A stretch of 58,281 bases of DNA, taken from assembly GCA_963643205.1 (NCBI GenBank), contig CAVIJJ010000008.1, positions 1 through 58,281 of the forward strand, written 5' to 3'. A model generated the notes under the pieces. It saw only the letters and a list, made by a program, of their open reading frames with translations. It did no database searches and had not been told where the DNA came from. Below are positions 7,391 to 14,865 of the stretch, piece after piece; positions within the stretch are counted from its first letter, which is position 1; every line of letters starts with the position of its first letter. The stretch comes from Phil1 sp963643205 (GTDB lineage: Bacteria; Bacillota; Clostridia; Christensenellales; CAG-138). The translations under genes and the position numbers were made by a program.

Positions 7391-8254
7391 ATGACATACG
7401 ATGTTGCTATTGTGGGATCGGGACCGGCAGCGATATCTGCGGCACTGACGCTGAAGCTACACAGGAAGAATATTATTTGGTTCGGCTCAGGGAAGCTTAG
7501 CCCAAAGATAGAATTGTCGGAAATGATCGCAAACTATCCCGGCACGGCCATGGTGTCCGGCGCAGAGCTCAACAGGCTTTTGCGGGAGCAGATCGCTCAG
7601 GCGGGTTTGGAGATAACCGAGCGTCAGGTCACAAGCATTGTGTCCGGCCGCAGGGGCTTCATGCTCCAGGCCGGAGACGATATATTTAGCGCAAAAACCA
7701 TCCTGCTCGCCACGGGTGCCGTCAGCTCCAAGGGCTTCCCCGGGGAAGCAGAGCTTCTCGGGCACGGTGTCAGCTATTGCGCCACCTGCGACGGCTTCCT
7801 GTATTCCGGGAAAACCATCGCCGTTTACTGCGGCTCCCGTGAGTTTGAGCATGAGGTCGTGTATCTGGCGGAGATTGCCGCCAAGGTGTATGTGTTCACG
7901 CCGTATTCCGATTGCGGTATCAGCCGTGAAAATATTGCAGTGAATCCGGGGAAGCTGAAAGCGATCCGCGGAGAGAGCTCGGTTGTCGGCATTACGCTTA
8001 CGGATGACACAGAGCTGGCCGTGGACGGGGTATTTGTACTGCGAAACGCCGTCGCCCCGGAAACGCTGATGCGTGGTCTGGAGATGGACGGTGCCCATAT
8101 CGTCGTTGACCGGCAGATGCGCACCAACAAGCCCGGCTGCTTTGCCGCCGGAGACTGCACCGGCCGCCCGTATCAGATCGCCAAAGCCGTCGGCGAAGGC
8201 AATGTCGCCGCCCACACCATCGTGGCGCATTTATCGGAAACGGAAAAACGGTAA
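7391..8254 (+). CDS. thioredoxin-reductase-like flavoprotein lacking NADPH motifs
   Basis: This 287-residue protein has the thioredoxin reductase fold. It has an FAD motif GSGPAA at residues 9-14, the redox pair CATC at 130-133 and the C-terminal FAD motif AAGDCTG near 252-258. The NADPH domain is degenerate: where GGGDSA is expected the sequence is YCGSREFEHE (from Tyr146), and the arginine-rich HRRxxxR motif is absent (VYVFTPYSD). Enzymes of this kind in clostridia can use ferredoxin instead of NADPH (the FFTR type), so that is the likely donor. The start at ATG 7391 is supported by GAGGGG at 7377-7382. It closes the operon and probably feeds the thioredoxin. Confidence 0.82.
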   Translation: MTYDVAIVGSGPAAISAALTLKLHRKNIIWFGSGKLSPKIELSEMIANYPGTAMVSGAELNRLLREQIAQAGLEITERQVTSIVSGRRGFMLQAGDDIFSAKTILLATGAVSSKGFPGEAELLGHGVSYCATCDGFLYSGKTIAVYCGSREFEHEVVYLAEIAAKVYVFTPYSDCGISRENIAVNPGKLKAIRGESSVVGITLTDDTELAVDGVFVLRNAVAPETLMRGLEMDGAHIVVDRQMRTNKPGCFAAGDCTGRPYQIAKAVGEGNVAAHTIVAHLSETEKR

Positions 8255-8264
8255 AAGCATGCCG

Positions 8265-8276
8265 TGGTGGAGATAA
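8265..8276. repeat. short copy of the tRNA-Ala 3' end (att-like)
   Basis: The 12 bases TGGTGGAGATAA recur exactly at 8313-8324, where they are the 3' end of tRNA-Ala(CGC) including its CCA. Integration sites of mobile elements often leave such a copy, but the repeat is short and could be chance or a relic of a lost tRNA gene. Confidence 0.4.
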
Positions 8277-8283
8277 ACAAAAA

Positions 8284-8305
8284 AAGACTGCCTAAAGGCA
8301 ATCTT
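8284..8305. terminator. bidirectional terminator between operon and tRNA-Ala
   Basis: AAGACTGCC (8284-8292) pairs with GGCAATCTT (8297-8305) with one mismatch around TAAA, flanked by A-runs and T-runs. It ends the rightward operon and also the leftward tRNA gene. Confidence 0.8.
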
Positions 8306-8312
8306 TTTTATT

Positions 8313-8388
8313 TGGTGGAGATAAGGGGACTCGAACCCCTGGCCTCAGCATTGCGAACGCCGCGCTATACCAACTTAGCTATATCCCC
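8313..8388 (-). tRNA. tRNA-Ala (anticodon CGC)
   Basis: The 76-nt cloverleaf includes an encoded CCA. The anticodon loop TTCGCAA gives CGC, reading GCG. The acceptor stem GGGGATA/TATCTCC contains the G3-U70 pair that identifies alanine tRNAs. Confidence 0.95.
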
Positions 8389-8400
8389 ACGGCACGAAAT

Positions 8401-8429
8401 ATTCTACAACATATCGAAGTGAATTGCAA
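8401..8429 (-). promoter_or_regulatory. promoter of tRNA-Ala(CGC)
   Basis: On the minus strand TTGCAA (8424-8429) and TAGAAT (8401-8406) are spaced by 17 bases, 12 bases before the tRNA. Confidence 0.65.
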
Positions 8430-8481
8430 GCGTTTTGTTGAAGCATTTTGAGTGAAAAACAAAAAATTTGGCATTTTGCTA

Positions 8482-8510
8482 TTGACTTTGACTGTTTATA
8501 ATTGTATACT
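8482..8510 (+). promoter_or_regulatory. promoter of tRNA-Met
   Basis: TTGACT (8482-8487) and TATACT (8505-8510) are spaced by 17 bases, 35 bases ahead of the tRNA. Confidence 0.75.
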
Positions 8511-8545
8511 ATCTTTTGTCCCGCACAGCCGGGGCAACTGAATAT

Positions 8546-8622
8546 GGCGGCGTAGCTCAGTTGGCTAGAGCATTCGGTTCATACCCGGAGTGTCATCGGT
8601 TCGAGTCCAATCGCCGCTACCA
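8546..8622 (+). tRNA. tRNA-Met (elongator, anticodon CAT)
   Basis: The 77-nt cloverleaf has an encoded CCA and the anticodon loop TTCATAC (CAT). The paired first base and overall sequence resemble elongator methionine tRNA rather than the initiator, which has an unpaired C1. Lysidine-modified tRNA-Ile cannot be fully excluded. Confidence 0.92.
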
Positions 8623-8623
8623 C

Positions 8624-8655
8624 AAAGCATCCTTTAATAAAAGGGTGCTTTCTTT
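8624..8655 (+). terminator. terminator after tRNA-Met
   Basis: AAAGCATCCTT pairs with AAGGGTGCTTT, followed by CTTTTTT. Confidence 0.85.
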
Positions 8656-8766
8656 TTTACCATGGTTTTTTTCGGGAAATGGCTTTTTATCAATAAGCGT
8701 TAAGATTGAGTTAAGGCGATTAAACATTGATTATGCAAAAATATTAGTGCTTCTGCGCAATTTTGG

Positions 8767-8795
8767 TTGATTTGTGCATATTTATATGATAATAT
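8767..8795 (+). promoter_or_regulatory. promoter of the hydrogenase operon
   Basis: TTGATT (8767-8772) and TAATAT (8790-8795) are 17 bases apart. An overlapping alternative is TTGGTT with TATGAT. The region is strongly AT-rich and lies about 80 bases ahead of the first gene. Confidence 0.5.
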
Positions 8796-8872
8796 ACTAT
8801 CAATTCGTTCTGACTAACATTTTGAATCAAAAAAAGTAAAACAACTAAAAATGAAAAGGGAGTGATGTCGAG

Positions 8873-10708
8873 TTGAGCAGACTGGATATTAAAACTGCTA
8901 ACAGGGCTCAGGCGGTTGTAGACCGTCTCTACAAGGATATGGAGCGCCGAATCGCCTCCAGCCCACCGGGCCTGTGCCCGATTGATATGTCGCTTACGTT
9001 TTTGCAGCTTTGCCACGCGCAGTCATGCGGCAAATGCGTACCCTGCCGAGTTGGCCTGGGCCAGCTTGCCACGCTTATGGGCATGATACTGGACGGCAGG
9101 GGCACCATGATGACAATCGACACCATTGAAAAAACGGCGCGCGCGATTGTCGCCTCGGCGGACTGCGCAATAGGCAGGGACGCGGCTCAGCTTGTTTTAA
9201 GCGGCTTTGAGGGCTTCCGCGATGACTACGTTAACCACGTAAAGCACCATAGATGCCTTGCGCTTCTGCAGAACCCCGTTCCGTGCGTTTCGCTTTGCCC
9301 CGCGGGGGTTGACGTGCCGGGCTATGTGGCGCTTGTGCGCGAGGGTCGCTACGCGGACGCGGTTCGCCTTATCCGCAAGGATAATCCCATGCCCACCGCC
9401 TGCGCCTATATATGCGAGCATCCGTGCGAGGCGCGCTGCCGCAGGAACATGGTGGACGCTCCCATAAACATACGCGGACTGAAACGCTTTGCCGTGGACA
9501 ACGCGGGCGACGTGCCGAACCCCCCGTGCGAGCCTTCAACGGGCAAGAAGGTTGCCGTAATAGGCGGCGGACCGAGCGGGCTTTCCTGCGCTTATTATCT
9601 GCGCCTTATGGGGCACGGAGTAACCATTTTTGAGGAAAAGAAGCAGCTTGGCGGCATGCTGCGCTACGGCATACCCAGCTACCGTTTCCCGCGCGAGAAG
9701 CTGGACGCCGAAATAGCATCCATACTTTCAACGGGTATAGACGTTCATACCGGCGTAACGGTAGGGCGGGACATATCGTTTGAGCAGCTGCATAAGGAAT
9801 ACGACTGCCTGTATGTGGCCATTGGCGCGCATACGGACAAAAAGACCGGCATACCGGGCGAGGACAGCAAAAACGTTGTATCCGCCGTTGAGATGCTGCG
9901 CGCGATAGGCGACGATATAATGCCGGACTTTGCCGGAAAGAGGGTTGTTGTAATAGGCGGGGGCAACGTGGCCATGGACGTTACAAGAAGCTCCGTACGC
10001 CTTGGGGCGGAGAGCGTAACCTGCGTTTACCGCCGCCGCATAGACGACATGACAGCCCTTCCCGACGAGGTGCAGGGAGCCATAGCCGAGGGCGCCGAGA
10101 TACGCGAGCTTTGCGCGCCCGTACGCATTGAGGCCAACGAAAACAACGAGGCCTCCGCGCTTTGGGTACAGCCGCAGATAATAGGATTTATGGACAAGGC
10201 CGGCCGACCCTCTCCCGAAAAGGCGGACTTGCCCGAAGAGCGCATTCCCGCGGACATTATAGTTGTGGCGATAGGCCAGGGCGTTGAGATAGCGGGCTTT
10301 GAGCAGACCGGCATACCCATAAGAAGGGGCACATTCATGGCGGAAAGCTCCAGCCAGATAGACAACATGGAAAACGTTTTTGCCGGCGGAGACTGCGTAA
10401 CCGGACCCGCCACCGCCATACGCGCCATAGCCGCGGGCAAGGTTGCCGCCGCTAACATAGACGAACAGCTGGGCTACCATCACGAAATCCGCACGGACGT
10501 GGAAATTCCCGCGCCGCATCTGGATATATGCCCGCCGCACGGGCGCATCAACACGAAGGAGCGCGAAGCGGGCGAGCGCAAATGCGACTTTGAGGACATT
10601 GAATGCGGCTTAACGCGCGAGGAGGCCTGCGCCGAAAGCTCCCGCTGCCTGCGCTGCGACCACTTTGGCTACGGCATTTTCAAAGGAGGGCGTATAGAAA
10701 AATGGTAA
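8873..10708 (+). CDS. NuoF-type 4Fe-4S / GltD-like flavoprotein partner of hydrogenase
   Basis: This 611-residue protein joins two modules. Residues 1-125 resemble the C-terminal iron-sulfur part of NuoF/HydB (SCGKCVPCR from 51, then CAIGRDAAQ), without its FMN/NADH domain. The rest is like the small subunit of glutamate synthase (GltD/NfnB): cysteine-rich CVSLCPAGVD and CEHPCEARCRR, FAD motif GGGPSG (231), and a second dinucleotide motif GGGNVA (362). It should pass electrons between NAD(P)H and the hydrogenase encoded next. A TTG start at 8873 is used because AGGGAG at 8857-8862 fits and no in-frame ATG exists nearby. Its stop overlaps the next start (ATGGTAA). Confidence 0.85.
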   Translation: MSRLDIKTANRAQAVVDRLYKDMERRIASSPPGLCPIDMSLTFLQLCHAQSCGKCVPCRVGLGQLATLMGMILDGRGTMMTIDTIEKTARAIVASADCAIGRDAAQLVLSGFEGFRDDYVNHVKHHRCLALLQNPVPCVSLCPAGVDVPGYVALVREGRYADAVRLIRKDNPMPTACAYICEHPCEARCRRNMVDAPINIRGLKRFAVDNAGDVPNPPCEPSTGKKVAVIGGGPSGLSCAYYLRLMGHGVTIFEEKKQLGGMLRYGIPSYRFPREKLDAEIASILSTGIDVHTGVTVGRDISFEQLHKEYDCLYVAIGAHTDKKTGIPGEDSKNVVSAVEMLRAIGDDIMPDFAGKRVVVIGGGNVAMDVTRSSVRLGAESVTCVYRRRIDDMTALPDEVQGAIAEGAEIRELCAPVRIEANENNEASALWVQPQIIGFMDKAGRPSPEKADLPEERIPADIIVVAIGQGVEIAGFEQTGIPIRRGTFMAESSSQIDNMENVFAGGDCVTGPATAIRAIAAGKVAAANIDEQLGYHHEIRTDVEIPAPHLDICPPHGRINTKEREAGERKCDFEDIECGLTREEACAESSRCLRCDHFGYGIFKGGRIEKW

Positions 10709-12438
10709 CACTTACTATTGATAACAAAACCGTTTGCGTACCCGAGGGAACCAGCATACTGGACGCCGCGCGCACGGTTAATATTGAAATTCCTACGCTC
10801 TGCTACCTTAAAGACATTAACGAGATAGCCGCCTGCAGAATATGCATGGTTGAGGTTGAGGGGCAAAACGCGCTTGTTCCCGCCTGCGACAACAAGGTAA
10901 GCGAGGGCATGGTGGTTCATACAAACTCCCAAAAAGCCCGCATGACGCGCCGCGTGAACCTGCAGCTGCTGCTCAGCCAGCACGACGTAAACTGCGTTAA
11001 ATGCACCCGCAGCGGCAACTGCAAGCTGCAAAAGCTGGCAAACGACCATAACCTTCTGGGCGCGCCGTATCAAAAGGATCTTCGCCCGGAAACGGTTGAC
11101 TATTCAGCGCCCATACTGCGCTTTGAAAACCGCTGCGTAAAATGCATGCGCTGCGTGCAGGTTTGCGACAAAATACAGGGCGTGCATATATGGGACCTTG
11201 TGGGCACCGGCTCCCGCACAACCGTTGGCCCGTCAAGCGCGGTTAAGCTTTCTTCCACGCTTTGCACATACTGCGGCCAGTGCATAACGCATTGCCCCGT
11301 GGGCGCCCTTGAGGAGCGCGACGATACCGACAGGGTGTATCAGGTGCTTTCGGATCCGGAGCTTACAACGGTTGTTCAGGTTGCTCCCGCCGTACGCGCG
11401 GCATGGATGGAATATTTCAACCTTACCCCCGAGCAGGCAACGCCCGGCATTATGGCATCCGCTCTGCGCCAGCTTGGCTTTGACTATGTTTTCGATACCA
11501 ATTTCAGCGCGGACCTTACCATAATGGAAGAGGGTACGGAGTTCATAAAGCGCTTTACCCACAGGGATTCGTACACATGGCCCATGTTCACGTCCTGCTG
11601 CCCCGGTTGGGTACGCTTCGTAAAGGGTCAGTTCCCGCAGTTCGCCAAAAATCTTTCAACGGCAAAATCCCCGCAGCAGATGTTCGGCGCGGTTACAAAG
11701 AGCTATTTTGCCCAGAAGATAGGCGTTGATCCCAAGAATATACGCGTAATATCCGTTATGCCCTGCACATCAAAGAAGGCGGAGGCGGCCCTGCCCACTA
11801 TGCGTGACGCGTGCGGCGATCCGGACGTGGATATAGTAATCACAACGCGCGAGTTTGTGCGCATGCTGCGCTGCTCCATGATAGACCCCGCGAACCTTGA
11901 GGAAAGCGGCTTTGACAGTCCCCTCGGCTCCGGCACGGGCGCGGCCGTTGTGTTCGGCGCTACGGGCGGCGTTATGGACGCGGCGCTGAGAAGCGCGTAC
12001 TATCTTGTTACCGGCAAGAACCCCGACCCGGACGCATTTACCGCTGTGCGCGGCATGAAGGGCTGGAAGGAAGCATCGTTCGCAATACCCGGCGCGGGCA
12101 CGGTCCGCACGGCTGTTGTAAGCGGCCTCAGCAACACAAGAAAGCTTCTTGAGGCGCTTGAATCGGGCAGCGTGCAATACGATTTTGTTGAAATAATGGC
12201 CTGCCCCGGCGGCTGCGCGGGCGGCGGCGGTCAGCCGATACATGACGGCAAGGAATACGCCGAGCAGCGCGGAAACGTGCTTTGGGGCCTTGACCGCGAT
12301 ATGCCCCTGCGCTTCTCCCACGAGAACCCGGACATAAAGACACTTTACGCCGAATACTTCGGCAAGCCCCTCTCCGAGCGCTCCCACCACCTGCTGCACA
12401 CCGATATAAACGGCTGGGATATGCCGAAGCAGGAGTAA
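10702..12438 (+). CDS. hydA: [FeFe] hydrogenase catalytic subunit
   Basis: This 578-residue enzyme reversibly reduces protons to H2. An N-terminal 2Fe-2S domain (cysteines from about residue 34) is followed by a His-Cys cluster HDVNCVKC and two 4Fe-4S motifs (CVKCMRCVQVC and CTYCGQCITHC). All three H-cluster signatures are complete: TSCCPGW (297), MPCTSKKAE (353) and EIMACPGGCAGGGGQP (497), so it should be active. AAGGAGGG at 10683-10690 sets the start at 10702. Pairing with a GltD-like protein is typical of the class called group A2, whose physiological role is not established. Maturases HydEFG are not in the window. Confidence 0.95.
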   Translation: MVTLTIDNKTVCVPEGTSILDAARTVNIEIPTLCYLKDINEIAACRICMVEVEGQNALVPACDNKVSEGMVVHTNSQKARMTRRVNLQLLLSQHDVNCVKCTRSGNCKLQKLANDHNLLGAPYQKDLRPETVDYSAPILRFENRCVKCMRCVQVCDKIQGVHIWDLVGTGSRTTVGPSSAVKLSSTLCTYCGQCITHCPVGALEERDDTDRVYQVLSDPELTTVVQVAPAVRAAWMEYFNLTPEQATPGIMASALRQLGFDYVFDTNFSADLTIMEEGTEFIKRFTHRDSYTWPMFTSCCPGWVRFVKGQFPQFAKNLSTAKSPQQMFGAVTKSYFAQKIGVDPKNIRVISVMPCTSKKAEAALPTMRDACGDPDVDIVITTREFVRMLRCSMIDPANLEESGFDSPLGSGTGAAVVFGATGGVMDAALRSAYYLVTGKNPDPDAFTAVRGMKGWKEASFAIPGAGTVRTAVVSGLSNTRKLLEALESGSVQYDFVEIMACPGGCAGGGGQPIHDGKEYAEQRGNVLWGLDRDMPLRFSHENPDIKTLYAEYFGKPLSERSHHLLHTDINGWDMPKQE

Positions 12439-12458
12439 TACAAAACATGAGTTAACAG

Positions 12459-12488
12459 ACAAGGGCCGCGGAATCGCGGTCCTTTGTT
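12459..12488 (+). terminator. terminator after the hydrogenase gene
   Basis: ACAAGGGCCGCG pairs with CGCGGTCCTTTGT around GAAT, followed by TTT. Confidence 0.75.
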
Positions 12489-12572
12489 TTACTCTGCAGA
12501 ACTATTAAGTTTCGGCTAAAAACCGCCGACAACGCATTTGGGAAGGAGAAACAGCTTTTGCTGACATTGAAA

Positions 12573-12598
12573 AAGGACACCGCTCTCACGATGTCCTT
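12573..12598 (-). terminator. terminator of the phosphohexomutase gene
   Basis: On the minus strand AAGGACA (from 12598) pairs with TGTCCTT (to 12573), followed by TTTC. It lies 40 bases after the stop. Confidence 0.65.
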
Positions 12599-12637
12599 AA
12601 AGTCATGCGGAAGGGTGGCCAACGCCGCCCTGCCCGC

Positions 12638-14131
12638 TTATTTCAGCTTTTCCGTATCCAGCTTTTCGAAGGGCTGCAGTACGGGGCAAAGGAGGGCGGC
12701 TATTTGGGCTACGCCGCCTGCGGTGTCGCTTTCTATGTTCAGCGGCATGAGCGGCTCATGAAGGCTCATTCTGAGCAGGCACCAGCCGTTGCCAAGCTCG
12801 GGCGCGAAATTCACCCGCACGCCCTCGTGATTATCCGGCGCAAGGCTTACGCCCTCCGTCTCCTCCGCCCACTTTGTGAGCGCCGCTATAACGCCCTCGC
12901 CGTAGGGCTTAAAGTCCTCCAAATTCAGCGCCATGCGGTATTCCTTGGCCTCCGCGGGCTCTTTCAGGTCCGCTATCATGTCGCCCAGGCTCTCGCCGCG
13001 ATCCTTGGCGCGGGAAAGCTCCGTTAAAAGCTTTACCATAAGGTACGCCCCGTCATCAAGGAAATAGTTCTCCTTAAGCGCGCCGTGGCCGCTCGTTTCC
13101 ATGGCTACCTGCGCGTCCTGACCCAGGTTATTGAGCCGTATGGCCTCGTTTATAACGTTTCTGTAGCCGCGCATAAAGCGGCGGTGTATGCCCCCGCGCG
13201 CCGCTATGAACTCGGCAAGGCCGGTTGACGTGATTGAATCGGTAACTATGGTTGTGCCGGGGTGCTCATTAAGCTCTATGGCCGCTATCATGGCAATAAG
13301 CCTGTTTCGGTTAAGCTCACGCCCGTCGCTCAATACCGCTCCCGCGCGGTCCACATCCGTATCGAATATAATGCCAAGGTCGGCTTTGGTGTCCTCAACG
13401 GCTTTTATAATAAAGCTCATGGCGCGCTCGTCCTCCGGATTGGGCGCGTGGTTGGGGAAATGCCCGTCAGGCTCGGTGAAAAGGCTTCCTTCCGTATTCG
13501 CCCCAAGGGGTATAAGCACGTTCTTTTCAAAGAAGCCGCCCGCGCCGTTTCCCGCGTCTATAACAATGCGCATGCCCTCAAGCGGGGTTTGCTTGCCGGT
13601 GCCCTTTCTTATGGCGTTCACAAGCTGAGATGAATACACGCTCATAAAGTCTATTTTCTCAAACCGCGCGTCTACTGTCGGGTTCTCCTCATAAAGCTTC
13701 TCCGCCTCGGTAAGCACGGCCTTTATGTCCGCCTTTTCAAAGCCGCCGTTAGCCGTGAAGAACTTGAATCCATTCCTTTCAAATGGCAGATGGCTCGCCG
13801 TTGCCATAACGGAGCCGGAGAACATAAAGCCCTCCGTAACCGTTGCCATAAACATGGCGGGGGTGGTGGCAAGGCCTGCGTCAAAAACCCGGGCTCCCTC
13901 GGCCGCAAGACCCGCGCCAATCGCGGCGCAGAGCTTTTCGCCGGAAAGGCGGGAATCGCGCCCCATACAAACGCGAATATCGTCCGTATTAAGCTTTTCT
14001 TTAAGTATTCTGGCAAAGGCGCGGCCTATGGCGAAAGACGCGGCCTCGGTTAAATCAACGCTCTTGCCGCCGGGTATTTCTATGGCTATGCCGCGAATGT
14101 CGCTGCCGTTCTGCAATTTGGTAAGCTGCAT
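12638..14131 (-). CDS. phosphohexomutase (phosphomannomutase/phosphoglucomutase family)
   Basis: The 497-residue product moves a phosphate between C1 and C6 of hexose phosphates. Family marks are GRDSRLSG, the phosphoserine loop as TASHLP (TASHNP in most members), the metal site DTDVDRAG and the sugar loop ETSGHGALKEN. The C-terminal phosphate-binding loop is unusual, reading LRMSLHEPL where R-x-S-N-T-EP is common, so substrate choice is uncertain. GGAGG fits the ATG at 14131; the longer upstream frame has no site. A strong terminator sits just upstream, so expression either depends on readthrough from the transporter operon or on its own promoter. Confidence 0.85.
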   Translation of the reverse strand: MQLTKLQNGSDIRGIAIEIPGGKSVDLTEAASFAIGRAFARILKEKLNTDDIRVCMGRDSRLSGEKLCAAIGAGLAAEGARVFDAGLATTPAMFMATVTEGFMFSGSVMATASHLPFERNGFKFFTANGGFEKADIKAVLTEAEKLYEENPTVDARFEKIDFMSVYSSQLVNAIRKGTGKQTPLEGMRIVIDAGNGAGGFFEKNVLIPLGANTEGSLFTEPDGHFPNHAPNPEDERAMSFIIKAVEDTKADLGIIFDTDVDRAGAVLSDGRELNRNRLIAMIAAIELNEHPGTTIVTDSITSTGLAEFIAARGGIHRRFMRGYRNVINEAIRLNNLGQDAQVAMETSGHGALKENYFLDDGAYLMVKLLTELSRAKDRGESLGDMIADLKEPAEAKEYRMALNLEDFKPYGEGVIAALTKWAEETEGVSLAPDNHEGVRVNFAPELGNGWCLLRMSLHEPLMPLNIESDTAGGVAQIAALLCPVLQPFEKLDTEKLK

Positions 14132-14149
14132 AAATTCCTCCGTAAAAAA

Positions 14150-14168
14150 GGCGGGATAAAGTCCCGCC
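14150..14168 (-). terminator. terminator between DUF2461 gene and phosphohexomutase
   Basis: GGCGGGA pairs with TCCCGCC around a 5-base loop and is followed on the minus strand by TTTTTT, directly before the next ribosome binding site. Confidence 0.85.
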
Positions 14169-14185
14169 AAGATAATTTGTAATGG

Positions 14186-14860
14186 TTAATCAAGGCCGCA
14201 AAGCAGCCTGTAAAGCGGCTTCATAACGGCGAAAGCCTCGAGCACGTCGTCCTTAAGCTCCGGTTGCATGGTGCGCTTAACGCTTGGGCAGAAGAACGTC
14301 CAGCCCAGGCTTTTGCGGTTAAGATAGGGCTTCAGGCGCTCGTCCGCGTCCTTGTACCTATCCCGCTTAAACATATCGCCCTCAAGGCGCATGCCCGCGT
14401 TTTCGGCGGCCTTAGCGTATTTCAAAAATGCCGTGGGCTTTGCCTGTATGCGCGCGCGGAACTGCGCCATAAGCTCCGTATTCGGGGAATATATTCCCAT
14501 GCCGTAGCCGTAGCCGGAGGGCTGAACCTCGAAATAAAGGCCGAATCCCTCGCCCACGGATTTGCCCTTGTGGCGAAAGCTGAGCCACGCGTGGGTGCGA
14601 TAGGGCAGCTTGTTCGCGCTGAAGCGAGTGTCCCTGTTAAGGCGCGATATAACGCCCGTAAGGGCCGTGTTAAAAAGCGGATCTATATCCAGTGCCGCCT
14701 GACTAAGCTCCGTAGCAAGCGCGCGCATGGGGTTCCTTATGCCGTCGTAATAGCGCTGCCTGTTAGCGTCCACAAACGATTTTTCGTTATTGAACTCAAG
14801 CTCCATCAAAAAGCGGTATCCGTCCGCCGTAAAGCCCGTAAAGGCTCCCGATTGAGACAT
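14186..14860 (-). CDS. DUF2461 family protein
   Basis: The 224-residue product matches DUF2461: an early F..ELEFNNEKSFVDANRQRY motif, a central ISRLNRDTRFSANKLPY segment and PSGYGYGMGIY. The family is soluble, widespread and without a known function; I assign none. GGGAGGA precedes the ATG at 14860 by about 12 bases. The gene begins 5 bases after the stop of the last permease gene and ends at a terminator, so it is the last member of the nucleoside transporter operon. That position may point to nucleoside or sugar handling but proves nothing. Confidence 0.8.
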   Translation of the reverse strand: MSQSGAFTGFTADGYRFLMELEFNNEKSFVDANRQRYYDGIRNPMRALATELSQAALDIDPLFNTALTGVISRLNRDTRFSANKLPYRTHAWLSFRHKGKSVGEGFGLYFEVQPSGYGYGMGIYSPNTELMAQFRARIQAKPTAFLKYAKAAENAGMRLEGDMFKRDRYKDADERLKPYLNRKSLGWTFFCPSVKRTMQPELKDDVLEAFAVMKPLYRLLCGLD

Positions 14861-14865
14861 TTAGA

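Larger units (their letters stand above)
1..8277. mobile_element. putative genomic island ending at tRNA-Ala
   Basis: This stretch runs from the left edge to a short copy of the tRNA-Ala 3' end. It uses ATC/ATT for isoleucine and CTG for leucine more than the genes to its right, for example pepT, where ATA predominates. It carries one self-contained operon and the start of a leftward gene at the edge. A 12-nt repeat of the tRNA-Ala(CGC) 3' end lies at 8265-8276. No integrase is visible, and the left boundary is outside the window, so the island is an inference. Confidence 0.35.
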
